A DNA stretch of 64,000 nt from Saturnia japonica (GCA_033032175.1 CM065306.1:23419001-23483000); one strand, 5' to 3'. Numbered from the stretch's first letter, positions 1-11,504 are shown. Numbers and translations are program-made. Notes: generated from the letters alone by a model not told the origin.

Positions 1-1560
1 TGTCAATACTCTCTTACGCTGCTCAGACGAGGGTCTCTAATTTAATAAACAATTAGTTATAGCGTTAACAAGTTCTGCCGACGACAGCGACCTATATATA
101 GGCTAGTGAATGGAAAGTGGCCGATGATAAGGTACCTACTGCGGTAATTAAGTTTAGGATAATAATTGAGATGGGCCGAATAGCGATACCGTTCATACGA
201 GCCAAAAAGGCCTGCCTTGCTGTACTTACAATATTTAATACTAAAATAGTGGTAGATTTTCGGAGTGTTATTTTTCTTTTGTCGCGTTTATTAGAGGGTA
301 CCTTACCCTTATTAAATTACCTAACCTTATTGTCTTATCATTAATTAAAATGTTTTAGGCTCTTATAATTAGGTACTGTGTATTCTAAAGAATGGAATTT
401 AACAAGTAAAAGATAGGCCAGATTTTAGCCAAAATTACTCGTTTTTTATGTCCACTTCCTGGACTTGGTTGTTTGTGAGCTTTCACAACTATTTATAGAA
501 AAATCATCTCAACAGAGATTTTGCCCGTTTTTCACAGCATGCTTTTGTGAAAATTTCACTACCTTTTACAGTTTTTTATGAAGTTTCTAAATCAGATACT
601 GGAATTTCATAATATTGATAAGCAGAAAAGGTTGATTGAATTTATTACTTTTAATGTTTGTTCCTAGGCCCCGTTCAGATGAACGCGTGAGAGCGTTTCG
701 TACTTTCTAATATTTAAAACTAATCGTTCACATAAATACGCACAAGCGCACGTTAACGCTGCGCTTAGAAAATAATATATCTAAACGAGGGCTTCGTGTT
801 CCACAGAACTCATTTTCACTAAAGCGACATTTTTTCAATATTTTCTACAGTTTGTCTGGGATCTTTGGTTTCCACATCATTTACTGTAAATCTTAGATTT
901 TTAAGGTTCATTAGAAAGGTTCATCAGATTGAATAACTTTAGGATTTTACAGCAGGTACTTCAGACCTTCAATTTTTATGTGCCATCAGAAAATGCTCAT
1001 CAGAATATTCAATAATTATTAGTAGACTGTATTTCGATATCTCTGATAGTTTGGCTGGGCTCTTGGGTTTCACGTCAGGGGTAGATCTTCAAAAATGCAC
1101 ATTTTGATTGTTTTACCTTTACGTGAGTATTAAACCCTCTAGCTCTGTGCCAAATTTCAGCCCTCTAGATATTGAGAAAGTACTAGATCTATTTTGATGA
1201 TCATGAGTCCTTTACCTTTTAAATGTATGCAGCTATAAATTTGCAAAAACTTGACATTGTAGAGTTCCTTATGTTTTATTAGTAAACAGAAGTTCAGCTT
1301 TCTACGATAACTCAGTGCTGCTAGATAAATGAGTGAAAATATGCCGAAATATTTCTGGTAAAGATAGTGGTATTGCGCTGGACTTGGCGGGGGGACTCTC
1401 GTGCCCCCAGATTATTATCATTGACTTCATCATGTTGTTGATATCATCACGGGATAATATTTTTGATTTATTATACTAAATAAGTATGACTTGTTACGTT
1501 CGTACATAAGTAGACAACATTTTTTATTGTTGTTTATTAGTTTCGCGTCTGAACACAATC
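1..1560. other. AT-rich stretch, no gene recognised
   Basis: No reading frame here resembles a known protein. A short open frame at 117-344 has no recognisable domain and no supporting signal. Around 1040-1210 the wording (caret of 'caaatttcagccctctag' type) resembles degraded dispersed-repeat sequence, but I see no second copy in the window. Confidence 0.5.
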
Positions 1561-1562
1561 TC

Positions 1563-1790
1563 GTCTGATGTAAAGTGACAATGTAGCTCTAGATAGTAAC
1601 ACGTTATATCTAACGGGTCGACTGGCTCTCAATTGCATCTGGCGGAACTTACCTATTGGTGCTTGGCGGCAGATTAACAACTTCAGATATACATACAGGT
1701 ATTTAAAAATGCACTACCACTATTCTAAATTTTTTCTTCACCGAAAGCTGAGTTCAATTGTGTAATTCTTATGTCTGAGCTACGCTACGG
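1563..1790 (-). repeat. tRNA-derived SINE remnant (family S2)
   Basis: Diverged fragment of the SINE seen best at 33345-33660. Shared blocks on the plus strand are 'gactggctctcaattgcatctggcgg', the run about a 'cttggcggcagattaacaactt' stretch, and 'ttcttcaccgaaagctgag'. Only the body is left; the tRNA-like head is not clear. Read from its minus-strand orientation by comparison with the better copies. Confidence 0.6.
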
Positions 1791-1994
1791 ACAGACGGAT
1801 GGACAATCCGAAAACTATAAGGGTTCCGTGTTGACTACGGAAAACTGAAAGTACAAAAGTCGCTCAACAATTATGACACTGTTTCTCGTGGGATTAAATG
1901 AGTTATAGAAATAATAAGCTTCGATTATGGATAAACGGAGTCCACTAATGGCTAGAAATGAATTAACTTAACTAACATAGGCTAAACTAGAAGC

Positions 1995-2170
1995 ATACGT
2001 ACAAATGCGTTCCTCTCACTAGGTGCATTGTCGCAACCATCATACACCAACGAGGCTTAATACCCATAGTGGTACACTTTGGAATGTCGCCTGGCATAAC
2101 AGTGAAGACTAGCGATGCATTGCCAATCTATCGGCAGCTGCAGTTTCTTTTTGGATTGTAATAAGCAGAC
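1995..2170 (+). repeat. diverged dispersed repeat (family H)
   Basis: Weak similarity to 5930-6060, 9590-9690 and 47990-48090. The shared words are a GCGATG-type core (ctagcgatgcattg, ctggcgatggattg, ctggcgatgaattg) followed by a CTTTTTGGATT or near-match block. Similarity is low and the nature of the repeat is unknown. Confidence 0.35.
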
Positions 2171-2285
2171 ACGATGACATCATTTTACTGTCACAATAAA
2201 AATGACGTGTGAGAGGGACTCGCACACTGTGTTTTGGCTAATTGTACGTACTTCATATTATATAGGTACCTTATAATTATTAGTT

Positions 2286-2866
2286 TTACCTCAACTTCGC
2301 TCCCGCACACCCACCACGTCCACCCTCTCTAGCGGCAACCCAAGCTTAGGTCCGTTCCTCGGTGTGAGCCCTTGGGTCAGGCAGCCGCCCGCGCGATACA
2401 AGTGACACTATACGTGCAACACTTAGCTACCCACATACAAAATTACATACGTATGAACATACACACGTGCACACCAAACAGGTACATGGGTTCTGTAAGG
2501 GACCTTTTATTTCTTTTTTTGCGCTAGTTAGTGTAGAAAAACCATTCCGATCACTAAATACACATGCGCATGTTTCCCTCCTTCCTCCCAGGAGGAGGGG
2601 AACATGCATATAAGTATATGTTATGTAGCTCAAATTCGTAGGAGTAGGGAATTAGCCAGATCGCGTCCTATTCGCATACGTGACGATCGCCCGAGCCGAG
2701 GTTCGGCCACTCTGGCACCCTCGTGCGAGTCGTCCAAAACTTTCGCGGCTGAGTGCCCTAAGCGCTCGCCCCCAAGTTCAGTGAAGCTGTAAAAGCTGCA
2801 GCGGCTCTGTTTTGGATAGGGCCCCTAAGGCTAACAGTGTAATCAGTTAAAAAAAAAAAATTACCT
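2286..2866 (+). mobile_element. Jockey-clade LINE, 3'-end-only copy
   Basis: Begins inside the last 15 or so codons of ORF2 (the reading that ends P-S-L-A-A-T-Q in the 7.2-kb copy), runs through the complete 3' untranslated region and ends in 12 A residues at 2849-2860. TTACCT occurs directly before (2286-2291) and after (2861-2866) and is a likely short target duplication. This is a typical severe 5' truncation left by target-primed reverse transcription. It is the same family as the copies at 7177-8315, 13955-17269 and 34904-36003. Confidence 0.85.
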
Positions 2867-3117
2867 GTTAATTCTTGATAATTCACGTCTAGTCGTGAAC
2901 GGTCTTTAGGGATGAAGGGTACAAATCGATAAACCTAGTTATTCAGGGCGTCTCGGAGAAATTTAATAACATCTAGCTCCGGGCGTAGTTTATCCTTCCT
3001 ACACTATGTGTCTATGCAGGATGTAAACTATGGTACAGTATTAAATTAATTGACGGGTGAACCACACGACAGCAAAATTATAACATGGAATATTTCAATA
3101 TTTAATATCATATTAAT

Positions 3118-3450
3118 ATATGGATTTCAGTGCTGGGCAACGAAAGAGACGGAAGAAAGAAGATTACATGTAACAGATATATAAGAGTTAAGATAGATGT
3201 GTTGTGTAACTAGAATGAATAAGATAAGGAATTAGTATATCAGAGTAAAAAATTTCTTCAGTGAAAAGGCAGTTGATTTTATTTTATATTGTTTACGAAA
3301 GCTTATAGTCTAATTATATCAGTTGAAAGATAAGAAATAAGTAATAGGTTAGCATGGTATGGGCATGTCATCAGGAAGGATGAAAGTCACAAAACTATAG
3401 TCTTACAAGTTCGTGCGTGACCCTCCTATGTTTTTAGACGTTGGTGGGGA
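3118..3450 (+). pseudogene. RTE-type LINE, decayed ORF C-terminal region
   Basis: Translated in shifting frames, the stretch gives pieces characteristic of the C-terminal part of insect RTE-type retrotransposon proteins: a YG-x-x-CWATKE-like block near 3118, an N-x-IRN-x-YIR block near 3210-3245 and a WYGHVIRKDE block near 3357-3385. Frameshifts and stops occur throughout, so it is a dead remnant. Ends are not defined. I am fairly sure of the family because three motifs occur in the right order. Confidence 0.6.
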
Positions 3451-3667
3451 CGAGGTAGCAGGCCATTATACTACACAGTACACTAAAGTAAACAGTATGT
3501 TATATCTGCAGTGTTCTTCAAATAAACCTGCGGTCGATACACACGCACTAGGTCTGTGCTTCTTAATTTACCTACTTACGTATTGGAAATGCTATATTAG
3601 ATTGTCATGATTACCATATATACCAAAATATATTACTGAAAGTTTTGTGTTTTTATATAAATTATTA

Positions 3668-4005
3668 GCTGTGCCTGCGGCTCCACTGACGTAGACTAAT
3701 CAATTTTCGATTATAATAAGAAGGTAATTGATTTTTGTTTGAAAGGCGACTTGATCGAAAGTATTCTTAGCTATGATTCTAGAAAATCTTTTCAATCTTT
3801 TGAAGGTTATCAGCTCTTTTATATTTGATAATTAGATGAGAACATCTTCCACAGGTCTGATTGTGTCGAGTTTTGGTAGTCTGTTACTTCTATGATATTA
3901 AAAAACCTTGACATTATGCCGCAGCGTTATCTGCAATCCGTAGGATACCTAACTCCTACCCAACTTACAGCAGAATTATTATATTAATTGGACTCATTGT
4001 CAGAG
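3668..4005 (+). repeat. dispersed repeat (family G), copy 1
   Basis: Aligns by eye with 12500-12785 in the same orientation. Shared blocks: 'ttcttagctatgattc', 'gaaggttatcagctctttta', 'cttccacaggtctgatt', and 'aggatacctaact'. It opens with AGCTGTGCC, the sequence seen at the 3' end (reverse) of the Helitron-like elements in this window, so it may be the inside of a Helitron. Confidence 0.55.
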
Positions 4006-4670
4006 TTTTATTAAATTCTGAATTTACCTTGTAAATAGTCGAGTCATCCTTTTTCAAACTAACAGCAGTTAATTACTGAGTATTTAGTGTAAGTATTTTA
4101 AGACTATTAAAATATAAAATATTTATCTTCACACCACGTAAATGAGTATTACAAAGAAATAAGGTGAGACTCAACTTGTATGGTTTATCTTGTGATTTTT
4201 TTTATTCTTTTGCTTATATGAATTCCTTTGCTGCTTATGTTGGGTGGACTGGATCACTACCACCGTACAGAAGGAGTGAGTGTCAGACGTGACGTGTTCC
4301 GAGATCAGCCTAAATATTATATTCAGTAGGCAGAGGTAGATCCGTAGACAGATCCCTGTATGTACGTGATTAGGTTGCGAAAACCATGCCGTCACAGTAT
4401 TTGCTTTGTCTAGTTCCATCTACCAAAAGCCTTGTAGGCCAGCCCGACAGCGACAAAGATCTATTAGGGGTGAGCTGTAATAGGTAAAATAAGATACCTG
4501 TTACTCCTGTTCCTGTTCCAGAGAAATAACAGTTCCAGTTACCTGTTCCTAAATAATAGCCTGTTACGCTTTAGTAGGGAGATAATATGTAGTAATACTT
4601 GTAACCATTAAGTATAGATCGGCAACTCGTATTCATATGTATTATTAAAATAACGTATAACTCAATCCAT

Positions 4671-4935
4671 CACTGCCTCGTTAGCCTAATGGTCGTAAGC
4701 GCGACTGCTATGAGCGAGGTCCTGGGTTGGAATCCCAGGTCGATCAAAGTGTTATTGGGGTTTTCCTATGAAATTCTCACTAGCAGCTCAGAGTTTGGTT
4801 TCGTGCTCGATTAATGGCAATAGGCTCGCTCCCTACTACATGGGACCTAAAAACATACTCGGCGAACTGTGGGTGTACATTAGTACATCTCTGCATAATC
4901 CTTCGGAGAATACAGGCGTGATGGTATGTTACGTC
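4671..4935 (+). mobile_element. tRNA-derived SINE (family S1)
   Basis: The head shows RNA polymerase III internal promoter elements: a box A-like TTAGCCTAATGG at 4681-4692 and a box B-like GGTTGGAATCC at 4725-4735, spaced as in a tRNA. The body matches a second copy at 36915-37113 (shared ATGGGACCTAAAA and GGCGTGATGGTATGTTA-type blocks). The 3' end passes into TCAATCCA-type repeats. The 5' flank (4661-4672) also reads CTCAATCCATCA, which could be a target duplication. It is not a functional tRNA gene because it has no clean cloverleaf. Confidence 0.75.
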
Positions 4936-5135
4936 AATCCATCCCTACATCAATCCGTCAATCCATCAATCAATTAATCCATAATTAAATCTATCATTAA
5001 ATCAATCCATCAACCAGTTCATTAATCAAACCATCAATCAATGAATCAATCCCTCAATACATCAATAAATCCTTAAATCTATCAATCCATTAATTCATCA
5101 ATCCATCAATATATCAATCCATCAATCTATCAATC
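4936..5135 (+). repeat. degenerate TCAATCCA microsatellite tail
   Basis: About 200 bp of imperfect repeats of ATCAATCC, TCAATCCA and CATCAATC follow the SINE directly. It reads as an expanded 3' tail of that SINE; expansion after insertion is an inference. Confidence 0.8.
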
Positions 5136-5445
5136 AATAATTTATAATAAACATACTTACGCTAGAACACAGAAAAGCATGTTTCAAACTGAAACAGTAA
5201 CACTCTTTGGAATAGGTACGTAAGTACAGCCTGATCGTTTTAGAGGTAACAGTTACGAGCTGTTACTGAGAAACACTTGTTTTTTGTATCTGTTCCGATA
5301 AATACGCCTGTATGTGTATTCACTAGTATGTAGAACAGCGTAAGTATTTAGTAACAGCTTATTCCGATATTACATAACAGTTCCAAACTGTTACTTGTAA
5401 ATACCTGTTATTTTTACCTGTTCCGATAAATACGCCTCATTACTA

Positions 5446-6146
5446 CGAGCAATAAGTTGCGTCAATTTGATATGTTGCTATTTTTTTCTTTATCAATAGT
5501 AGCAACGTTTTCTTCTCCAGCGCGTGATACCGTGCAAACCAGTTACTTTCTATCTCATCTTATTTTCATACGATGTCTTCAGAAACTACCTATCAATATG
5601 GATTAATCAAATTAAAGAAAAGAAAAAATAATTCACCTAACTCACCAACTTCTAACGTTTCATAAATATTTAATCACACAGCAGCCCGTTTCTTTTGTTG
5701 TGCTTGATTATAATGGGGGTCCATTGTTTCGTTTACAGAGAAAATAGCGCCGGGTACAGCACGTAATTACCTCATTAAAGAGAATTCATAAAAAAGTCTC
5801 TTGACATACTTTACGTAACTTCAGAACTGTATTAGTATTTCTTATTCTACTTTTGCCAGGTATACAATTATTGTGTCCGACTGTATCGCGATTACCATGG
5901 GCGATATGATATCTGTTGGTTAGGTGGATTTCAGGATCAACCAGTATATGTTCAGGTTTGTAGCCCGGTATTACAACAAAGACCGGTGATGCATGACCGA
6001 TCTCTCTATATGTCCCCGTTGTCTTTGAATTATACTGTGCTTCCCATAAGCCACAGTGCTTCAAGTATTTTCACTTAGCGGAGCTAACAACTAAAAACAT
6101 TTTTATTTATTTATTTTGGAAACGAATTCTCTTTTTTAAAGTACCA
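5446..6146. other. no gene recognised; weak repeat in the second half
   Basis: A 92-codon minus-strand open frame (5786-6064) has no recognisable domain. The part at 5930-6060 resembles the weak repeat family H (gtgatgcatgaccgatct and ttgaattatactgtgcttccca blocks), so the open frame is probably chance within a repeat. Confidence 0.45.
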
Positions 6147-6695
6147 GCAGTTAATTTTATCCGATAAATACCGCGCCGCCAACGCACCCGTGTAGCCGTT
6201 TAATTTTTCATTAACACCTTAACTTACTATGTCTCCAAATAACACGCTATAATGGGCAAAATTTAACTTCATAAAATTGTCTTTTTGATGAAGTAACTTT
6301 TGTTCGTAAGGATTAATATGCAACGCATAAAAATAATGCACATATGTATATAAAATTTTAATGTTCAAAAAAAATTTATTTGCAATTTATCTTATATATC
6401 ATATGCTATCGCGGACCTTTTTTAAATATTTTTGTAGAACATTGTATTTACGTATCATTAACCATTACTACAGCGCATGCGGATAGAACAGTCCAAGATC
6501 GCTCTGACTTCCGACTTACTTAACAACGATTAATATTTAAGGCTAGCTGAGAGGTTTAGCCTAATTTTGGATATCCTATACTAATCCTCGTGAATTTGGC
6601 TATCATATATAAACAGAATTTTTCGAATCCGACTGGTAGTTCCAGAAATTTGCGTGTTTAAACAAGCAAACAATAAAACTTTTCCGCTTTAATAC
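6147..6695 (+). repeat. dispersed repeat (family F), copy 1
   Basis: Matches 44126-44702 over most of its length. Shared blocks: 'ttaattttatccgataaa', 'aacgcacccgtgtagcc', 'gcaaaatttaacttcataaaattg', 'gtagaacattgtatttacgta', 'cgtgtttaaacaa'. A third piece lies at 60345-60478. The terminal tgtttaaacaa wording resembles the 5' region of lepidopteran Helitrons, so it is likely Helitron-derived, but this copy has no clean TC/CTAG ends. Confidence 0.6.
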
Positions 6696-7176
6696 CCAAA
6701 ATACTATTGGTTTAAATTATTTTTAATCATTTAAACACCGTAATTTAAAACGAATACAAGGTAAATTAAAAAATTAAAACATCCTCGAAACAAATAAATA
6801 ATCTATCATAATCAATGATACCATTCCAATGAGTCCAAACACGATATTTGTGGTTTAAGTTGGTGTGGAATTAGGTATGATGCAGATTAAAGATGATGCT
6901 GTACTACCAAGTCAAAGCTACCATGTTCTTGCAATATCATTGAAGTAACAGGATTCCAAATTTGAAATTGATTAGACCCGTTGAAGCTTTCACATCATTT
7001 CGACAACTAGAAAAGAGCTAATGATCTTCAAAGGGATTTTTGAGTAATAGGTAAAAAACTTTTCAAACAAAAAAATAAGAAGAAAATTAAGAAAAAATCA
7101 AAATTGTTTTATTCGCTTAGGAGGTTCGATATTACAGACAGACAGATAAATACACAATGTTAAACATGCGTCGCGG
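6696..7176. other. AT-rich stretch, nothing recognised
   Basis: A-rich sequence with no open frame or repeat that I can support, lying just before the LINE insertion at 7177. Confidence 0.5.
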
Positions 7177-8271
7177 GTTATAAACAATCCCTCGCCCGAC
7201 TGCATCCTCTGTTATGTGCTGCAAGCAAAATGTCCACGAGACACAAGCTTACGCTCTACAAGATGTGTATCCGTCCGATCATGACATATAGCTGCGTTGC
7301 GTTCGCACATATGCCAAGTTATAACTGGGAACGCTTACAAGCCATCCAGAACAAGTTTCTTCACCGCCTTACCGGTGCCCCCTGGTTTGTTCGTATGGAG
7401 GATCTCCATAGAGATATGGACCTTCCCTCGATACATGCATACGCCAAACACCTTTCTCGCTCGTATTTCGACACCGCGTCGAACCACGCGAACCCCTTAA
7501 TAAAAGCGGCAGCTTCTTATGTTCCCGACCCCAACGCCTGCCGGAGAAAACGCCGGCCGCGTAATATATTCACTGACCCGCCCGACCAAACCGAAAAAGC
7601 TAACGCGTTCTACGCCGACAGCGTCTCTCCAAACAGAGCGTGCCACCGCCCACGCCCGCGTAACCACCGTTCTCTCCGCAGAGGACGGGCGGTCAACTTC
7701 GCTCCCGCACACCCGTCACGTCCACCCTCTCTAGCGGCAACCCAAGCCTAGGTCCGTTCCTCGGTGTGAAGCCCTTGGGTCAGGCAGCCGCCCGCGCGAT
7801 ACAAAGTGACACTATACGTGCAACACTTAGTTACCCACACACAACATTACACACGTATGAACACACACACGTGCACACCACACAGGTACATAGGTTCTGT
7901 AAGGGACCTTTTTTTTTCTTTTTTTGCGCTAGTTAGACTAATGCGCTAGTTAGTGTAGAAAAACCATTCCGATTAACAAATACACATACGCATGGTCCAC
8001 TCCTTCCTCTCAGGAGGAGGGGAACGTGCATATGAGTATATATTAGTTAGCTCGAATTCTCCTAAGATTAGGGAATTAGTTAGATCGCGACTTTTTCGCA
8101 TTCGCGACGACCGCCCGAGCCGAGGTTCGGCCACTCTGGCACCCTCGTGCGTGTCGTCACAAACTTTCGCGGCTGAGTGCCCTAAGCGCTCGCCCCCAAG
8201 TCCGGTGAAGCTGTAAAAGCCGCAGCAGCTCTGTTTGACGATAGGGCCCCTAAGGCTAACAGTGTAGTCAG

Positions 8272-8306
<35 letters not shown>

Positions 8307-8315
8307 ATAAACAAT
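7177..8315 (+). mobile_element. Jockey-clade LINE, 5'-truncated copy with 12-bp target duplication
   Basis: GTTATAAACAAT occurs directly before (7177-7188) and directly after (8304-8315) the element, and the 3' end is an uninterrupted A tail of more than 20 residues ending at 8303. Element proper is 7189-8303. It carries the C-terminal part of ORF2 and the full 3' untranslated region. The perfect duplication and long clean A tail suggest a recent insertion. In the middle of the 3' region a hairpin (7980-8037) is shared with the other copies. Confidence 0.93.
7189..7751 (+). pseudogene. Jockey ORF2, C-terminal fragment
   Basis: The open frame is the last about 185 residues of the same ORF2 protein encoded intact at 14502-17256: the HPLLC...SKMSTRHKLTLYK block, the IRPIMTYSCVAFAHM block, HRLTGAPWFVR, DLPSIHAYAKHLSRSYFDTA and the Arg-rich end RRGRAVNFAPAHPSRPPSLA before the stop. 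This is the region downstream of the reverse transcriptase, so no catalytic residue is present. It is a dead-on-arrival fragment: the frame is open only because the copy is young. The methionine at 7230 is internal to the ancestral protein and is not a real start. Confidence 0.9.
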
Positions 8316-8441
8316 TAATCTCGATAATAAACCAGAACAAAACAAACATAGCAATGATACAATAGAGCTGGATTTTTACAAGCTTTTATTTAACTTGCAT
8401 CGTTCTTATAATAATTTAGAACGTAATTTATTTTTCAAATA

Positions 8442-8806
8442 TCATTATATTAATACTTGAAGCAAAAGCTTTCGGTACCTTTTTAAGCGTATTGCGTGCA
8501 CGGAAGACTGTGAGATTTGGCATGGTTAAAGTTTATATGGAGATGAGTGCAGAAAACTAAAATTTATCTATAATATATCTTACTAATATATTAAATAAAA
8601 TAATTTAATACTGCGAATCTCAACACGACCAATGCCATTGAACTTAGACCACCCAAATTATTGACATTGTCACTCAACGAAAAGTGACAGCAAGTGATGT
8701 AGATAATAAGCATTGTTTAGGTTCATGAATACTGCAAATGTCAAACAGAAAATAGTCTATGATCAAAGAGTTGCTGGTCGAATTTCGACCTTAGGGCGAT
8801 CGCTAG
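8442..8806 (+). mobile_element. non-autonomous Helitron-like element (family A), copy 1
   Basis: 5' end TCATTATATTAATAC (after an A), 3' end ...GATCGCTAG followed by T, the insertion between A and T expected for Helitrons. A short palindrome GGTCGAATTTCGACC ends about 13 bases before CTAG and can form the 3' hairpin typical of Helitrons. No coding capacity. Other copies: 10137-10496, 26822-27178, 34830-34903, 41149-41498, 44703-45059, 47272-47628, 60479-60626. Confidence 0.8.
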
Positions 8807-9870
8807 TTTTTTTAAAAGCCTGAAGCGTATACTGTCATTACATTTAAACTAAATGAAAACTCAAGCTTTTAAATAAATATTATATTAAAATTTTTAAAAC
8901 AAGTTTATATCAATTTCATTTAGTATGTACTGCGTCCTCCTCAGGTCAGTGATCAAAGATTTCCTTCTCATGTAACTTTATTCATAAAAAATATTATTTA
9001 ATTTTTTCAGATAATTTATATACAAAAGCTTGTTTAAAAAAAAATATATATATATAATGATCCAATTTATTACACCTTTATGTAACGATATTGTTAGTTG
9101 TGAAAGAACACTTTTGCCTGGTAACATCGTCCGTATCACCGCCCTCGTTTTTTTTTTATACAGCCATTACAACTGGTAAATGGAGCGTGGTTTACAAACT
9201 TTTCAGGACATTGGACATTTTTTGTCATTTACAAAAACAAAATAAGTTCTTTGAGAGTTCAGTGAAATAAAAATACTTATAAGATATAAATAAGGATGTG
9301 AGGGAAACCGACTGACTGACTGAGCTATCAACAAATAGCTCAAACTACTACACGGATTGTGCTCAAATTTGTTACACAAATAGTTATTATGACGTAGGTA
9401 TTCACTAAAAATGGGATTTTAAAAATTCAAACAGTAACAATGTTCAAAATTTTGTGTATAACGTTGGTCGAATACATTCAGCCAACCTCACCTGCACGTG
9501 GTATACCTTGCTGTGTAACGAACAAGGAAATCACGATAGTAGGGGGTACTGCACATAAAAAGTCTGTCGGGACACATATTCAGTTTTTATTTACGCATGC
9601 CGGCTGCGGTACGACAATGACGACTGGCGATGGATTGTTGATTTCTAAACGATCGCCACTGTTTTGGGATTTTATTGTTCTTACCATCACCTCACGAGAA
9701 ACCTCAGTTTGTCGTGCTACTGTTAAAAAAATGTATTAGTTTTCGGTCCACTTCTTTGATGTAACAAAGGAAAAACTTACTTCAAAAATTTTATTGGCTG
9801 TGCTGACAACAAGATCAAATTAGTTAGCAATGGTGATAATGTAAATTCATTTAATTGCCTTTTTTGTCAA
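8807..9870. other. AT-rich stretch without recognised gene
   Basis: Contains a TA run near 9045-9057. A 99-codon open frame at 9440-9739 has no domain I recognise, and 9590-9690 overlaps weak repeat family H. The phrase about 9300-9400 (actgactgactgagctatc, then ctactacacggattg) resembles the inside of lepidopteran dispersed repeats. Confidence 0.45.
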
Positions 9871-10070
9871 CTGGCTGTGCCCCGCGGTTTCACCCGCGTA
9901 TAATTTAAAAGACTAATTAAAAACCCTTTAAGAGTAACCTATGTGTTAATCAAGGACATCACCTACCTCCATACAAAATTTCATCATAATTGGTCGAGCC
10001 GTTTGAGCGTGGTGAAGTAACATACATACCGACACACTCACAAACTTTCACCTTTATAACATTAATAATA
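9871..10070 (-). repeat. Helitron-like or SINE-like remnant (family E type)
   Basis: Starts with GGCTGTGCCCCGCGGTTTCACCCGCG, close to the starts at 19452, 25334 and 44126, and ends in 'actttcacctttataacattaata', which on the minus strand resembles a Helitron 5' region. Internal phrase 'ccatacaaaatttcatcataattggtc' is typical of such repeats. The terminal CTAG is not preserved. Confidence 0.5.
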
Positions 10071-10136
10071 AATATAATAATATAATCTAGGTAAACTTGG
10101 AATGTAAGACATTAACTAAATAGAAGGTTTTAGATT

Positions 10137-10496
10137 ATATAATATATTAATACGTGAAGCAAAAGCTTTCGGTACCTTTTTAAGCATATTGCGTGCACAA
10201 AATTTTGTATGGTTTAAGTTTACATGAAGAAGAAGTGCAAAAAGCTAAAATTTATCTGTAATATCTGTTACTGATATATTAAATAAAATAAATTAATATT
10301 GCGAATCCTAACCCGAACATGCCATTGAACTTAGACCCCCCAAAATATTGACATTGTCACTCAATGAAAAGTGACAGCAAGTGATGTAGATAATACTCAT
10401 TGTTTAGGTTTATGAATACTGCAAATGACAAACATAAAAAAATAATCTATGATCAAGAAGTCGCTGGTCGAATTTCGACCTTAGGGAGATCGCTAG
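10137..10496 (+). mobile_element. non-autonomous Helitron-like element (family A), copy 2
   Basis: Same body and 3' end as copy 1, including the palindrome GGTCGAATTTCGACC (10467-10481) and terminal CTAG at 10493-10496 followed by T. The 5' end is eroded (aatatattaatacgtgaagc without a clear TC). Confidence 0.8.
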
Positions 10497-11504
10497 TTTT
10501 AATAAAATCACATATCAAATCAAAAATTAGCAAATTAATATATCGTTTATTTAAACAAAGTTAAATTATTATTACACAATTTTAAAAAAGTCAGTAAAAT
10601 TAATTAACATAATTCATCAATGACGGCTAACTTCAACGTGTGGCACTTCCGTCACGTGATGCGCGCGAAGGTCACAATTTTACTACCTTCTAAAAGCTTC
10701 AAAAAAAGATAGCATTTATACATACAACATTCTATATTTATTTAACAAATGAAATAAAGTATGAAACACATAAACGCAGTCGCATCGAGCCGTAGACCGA
10801 GGCCCTGACTTTCAGTGTTCATAAAGGTGTAACAAACAGAATTGGTCGTTTTATAAGGGAAACAAGCTGTGACGGACCATTGGGTCGCATATTTTTGTTT
10901 CGCTCGGCGATGAACTCACTCTAACAGAAAAAAGGCACGTTACCGAATTTAATTATATTTGAGAGTTTCTGATTGAATTATTTCTGTTTATATGTACATC
11001 TATACTAGTGGTGCCTCGCGGCTTCCCACGCATTTGTTACGAAGTAATTATCTTATTACGTATACTATTGACAATTCTTATAGCCTATTGTTGGCTTTAT
11101 ACAAAACTTATTAAATACTAACGATTTCCGTTATCAGTCGATGTATTGTCTGAATTATATTGTAGCGGAAGTTTTTCGGCACGCCATCTGTACATAGTTT
11201 TGATAAACAGAAATTGTATTATTGTTGAATCATTTTAATGGACAGTGTCATACTAGGAATAAAAGTGTAAAGATATTACGCTGCATTATGCTACTTGTAC
11301 TATCAAATGAGAAATTACAAATATTTTCTATATACAAAATCGGCAAATAAAAAAAACATAATTATAACTATTTTTATATGACATATTATACTTCCCCTTT
11401 ACTCTTTTACATTCTACACTGGTTGGTCCCGAAACTATATAGGTTTTATCATCCTATGATCTAGAATGGTTACTGGATCTACAAAGCTTATTCCTGGAAC
11501 GTGA
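10497..11504. other. no gene recognised
   Basis: AT-rich. 10638-10670 is a short CpG-containing patch with GTCACGTGATGCGCGCG (an E-box CACGTG is inside), of unknown meaning. No open frame of note. Confidence 0.45.

Larger units (their letters stand above)
4468..5445. mobile_element. possible hAT-like element rich in CTGTTMC motifs, split by a SINE
   Basis: Two flanks of the SINE at 4671-4935 are crowded with CTGTTAC, CTGTTCC and GTAACAG words: about five in 4498-4567 and about seven in 5190-5430. The 20-mer CTGTTCCGATAAATACGCCT occurs exactly twice (5290-5309, 5418-5437). The left limit TAGGGGTGAGC at 4465-4475 looks like a hAT terminal repeat, and hAT elements often carry clustered short transposase-binding motifs. 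I found no matching right terminus and no transposase, so the class is an inference. Confidence 0.35.

Noticed and set aside
117..344. 75-codon open frame near the left edge
   Set aside because: No recognisable domain, no codon-use or splice evidence; expected by chance in AT-rich DNA.
4671..4745. Possible functional tRNA gene
   Set aside because: Box A and box B are present, but the arms do not form a clean cloverleaf and the sequence continues into a SINE body found elsewhere in the window.
4936..5135. CRISPR-like array
   Set aside because: The repeat unit is an 8-bp degenerate microsatellite without spacers, in a eukaryotic genome.
8281..8303. A run as a gene polyadenylation tail of a processed pseudogene
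   Set aside because: It is the A tail of a Jockey LINE copy, proven by the target duplication and by the same 3' end in other copies.
7973..8314. 113-codon minus-strand frame with a run of Phe
   Set aside because: It is the antisense reading of the LINE 3' region and its A tail.
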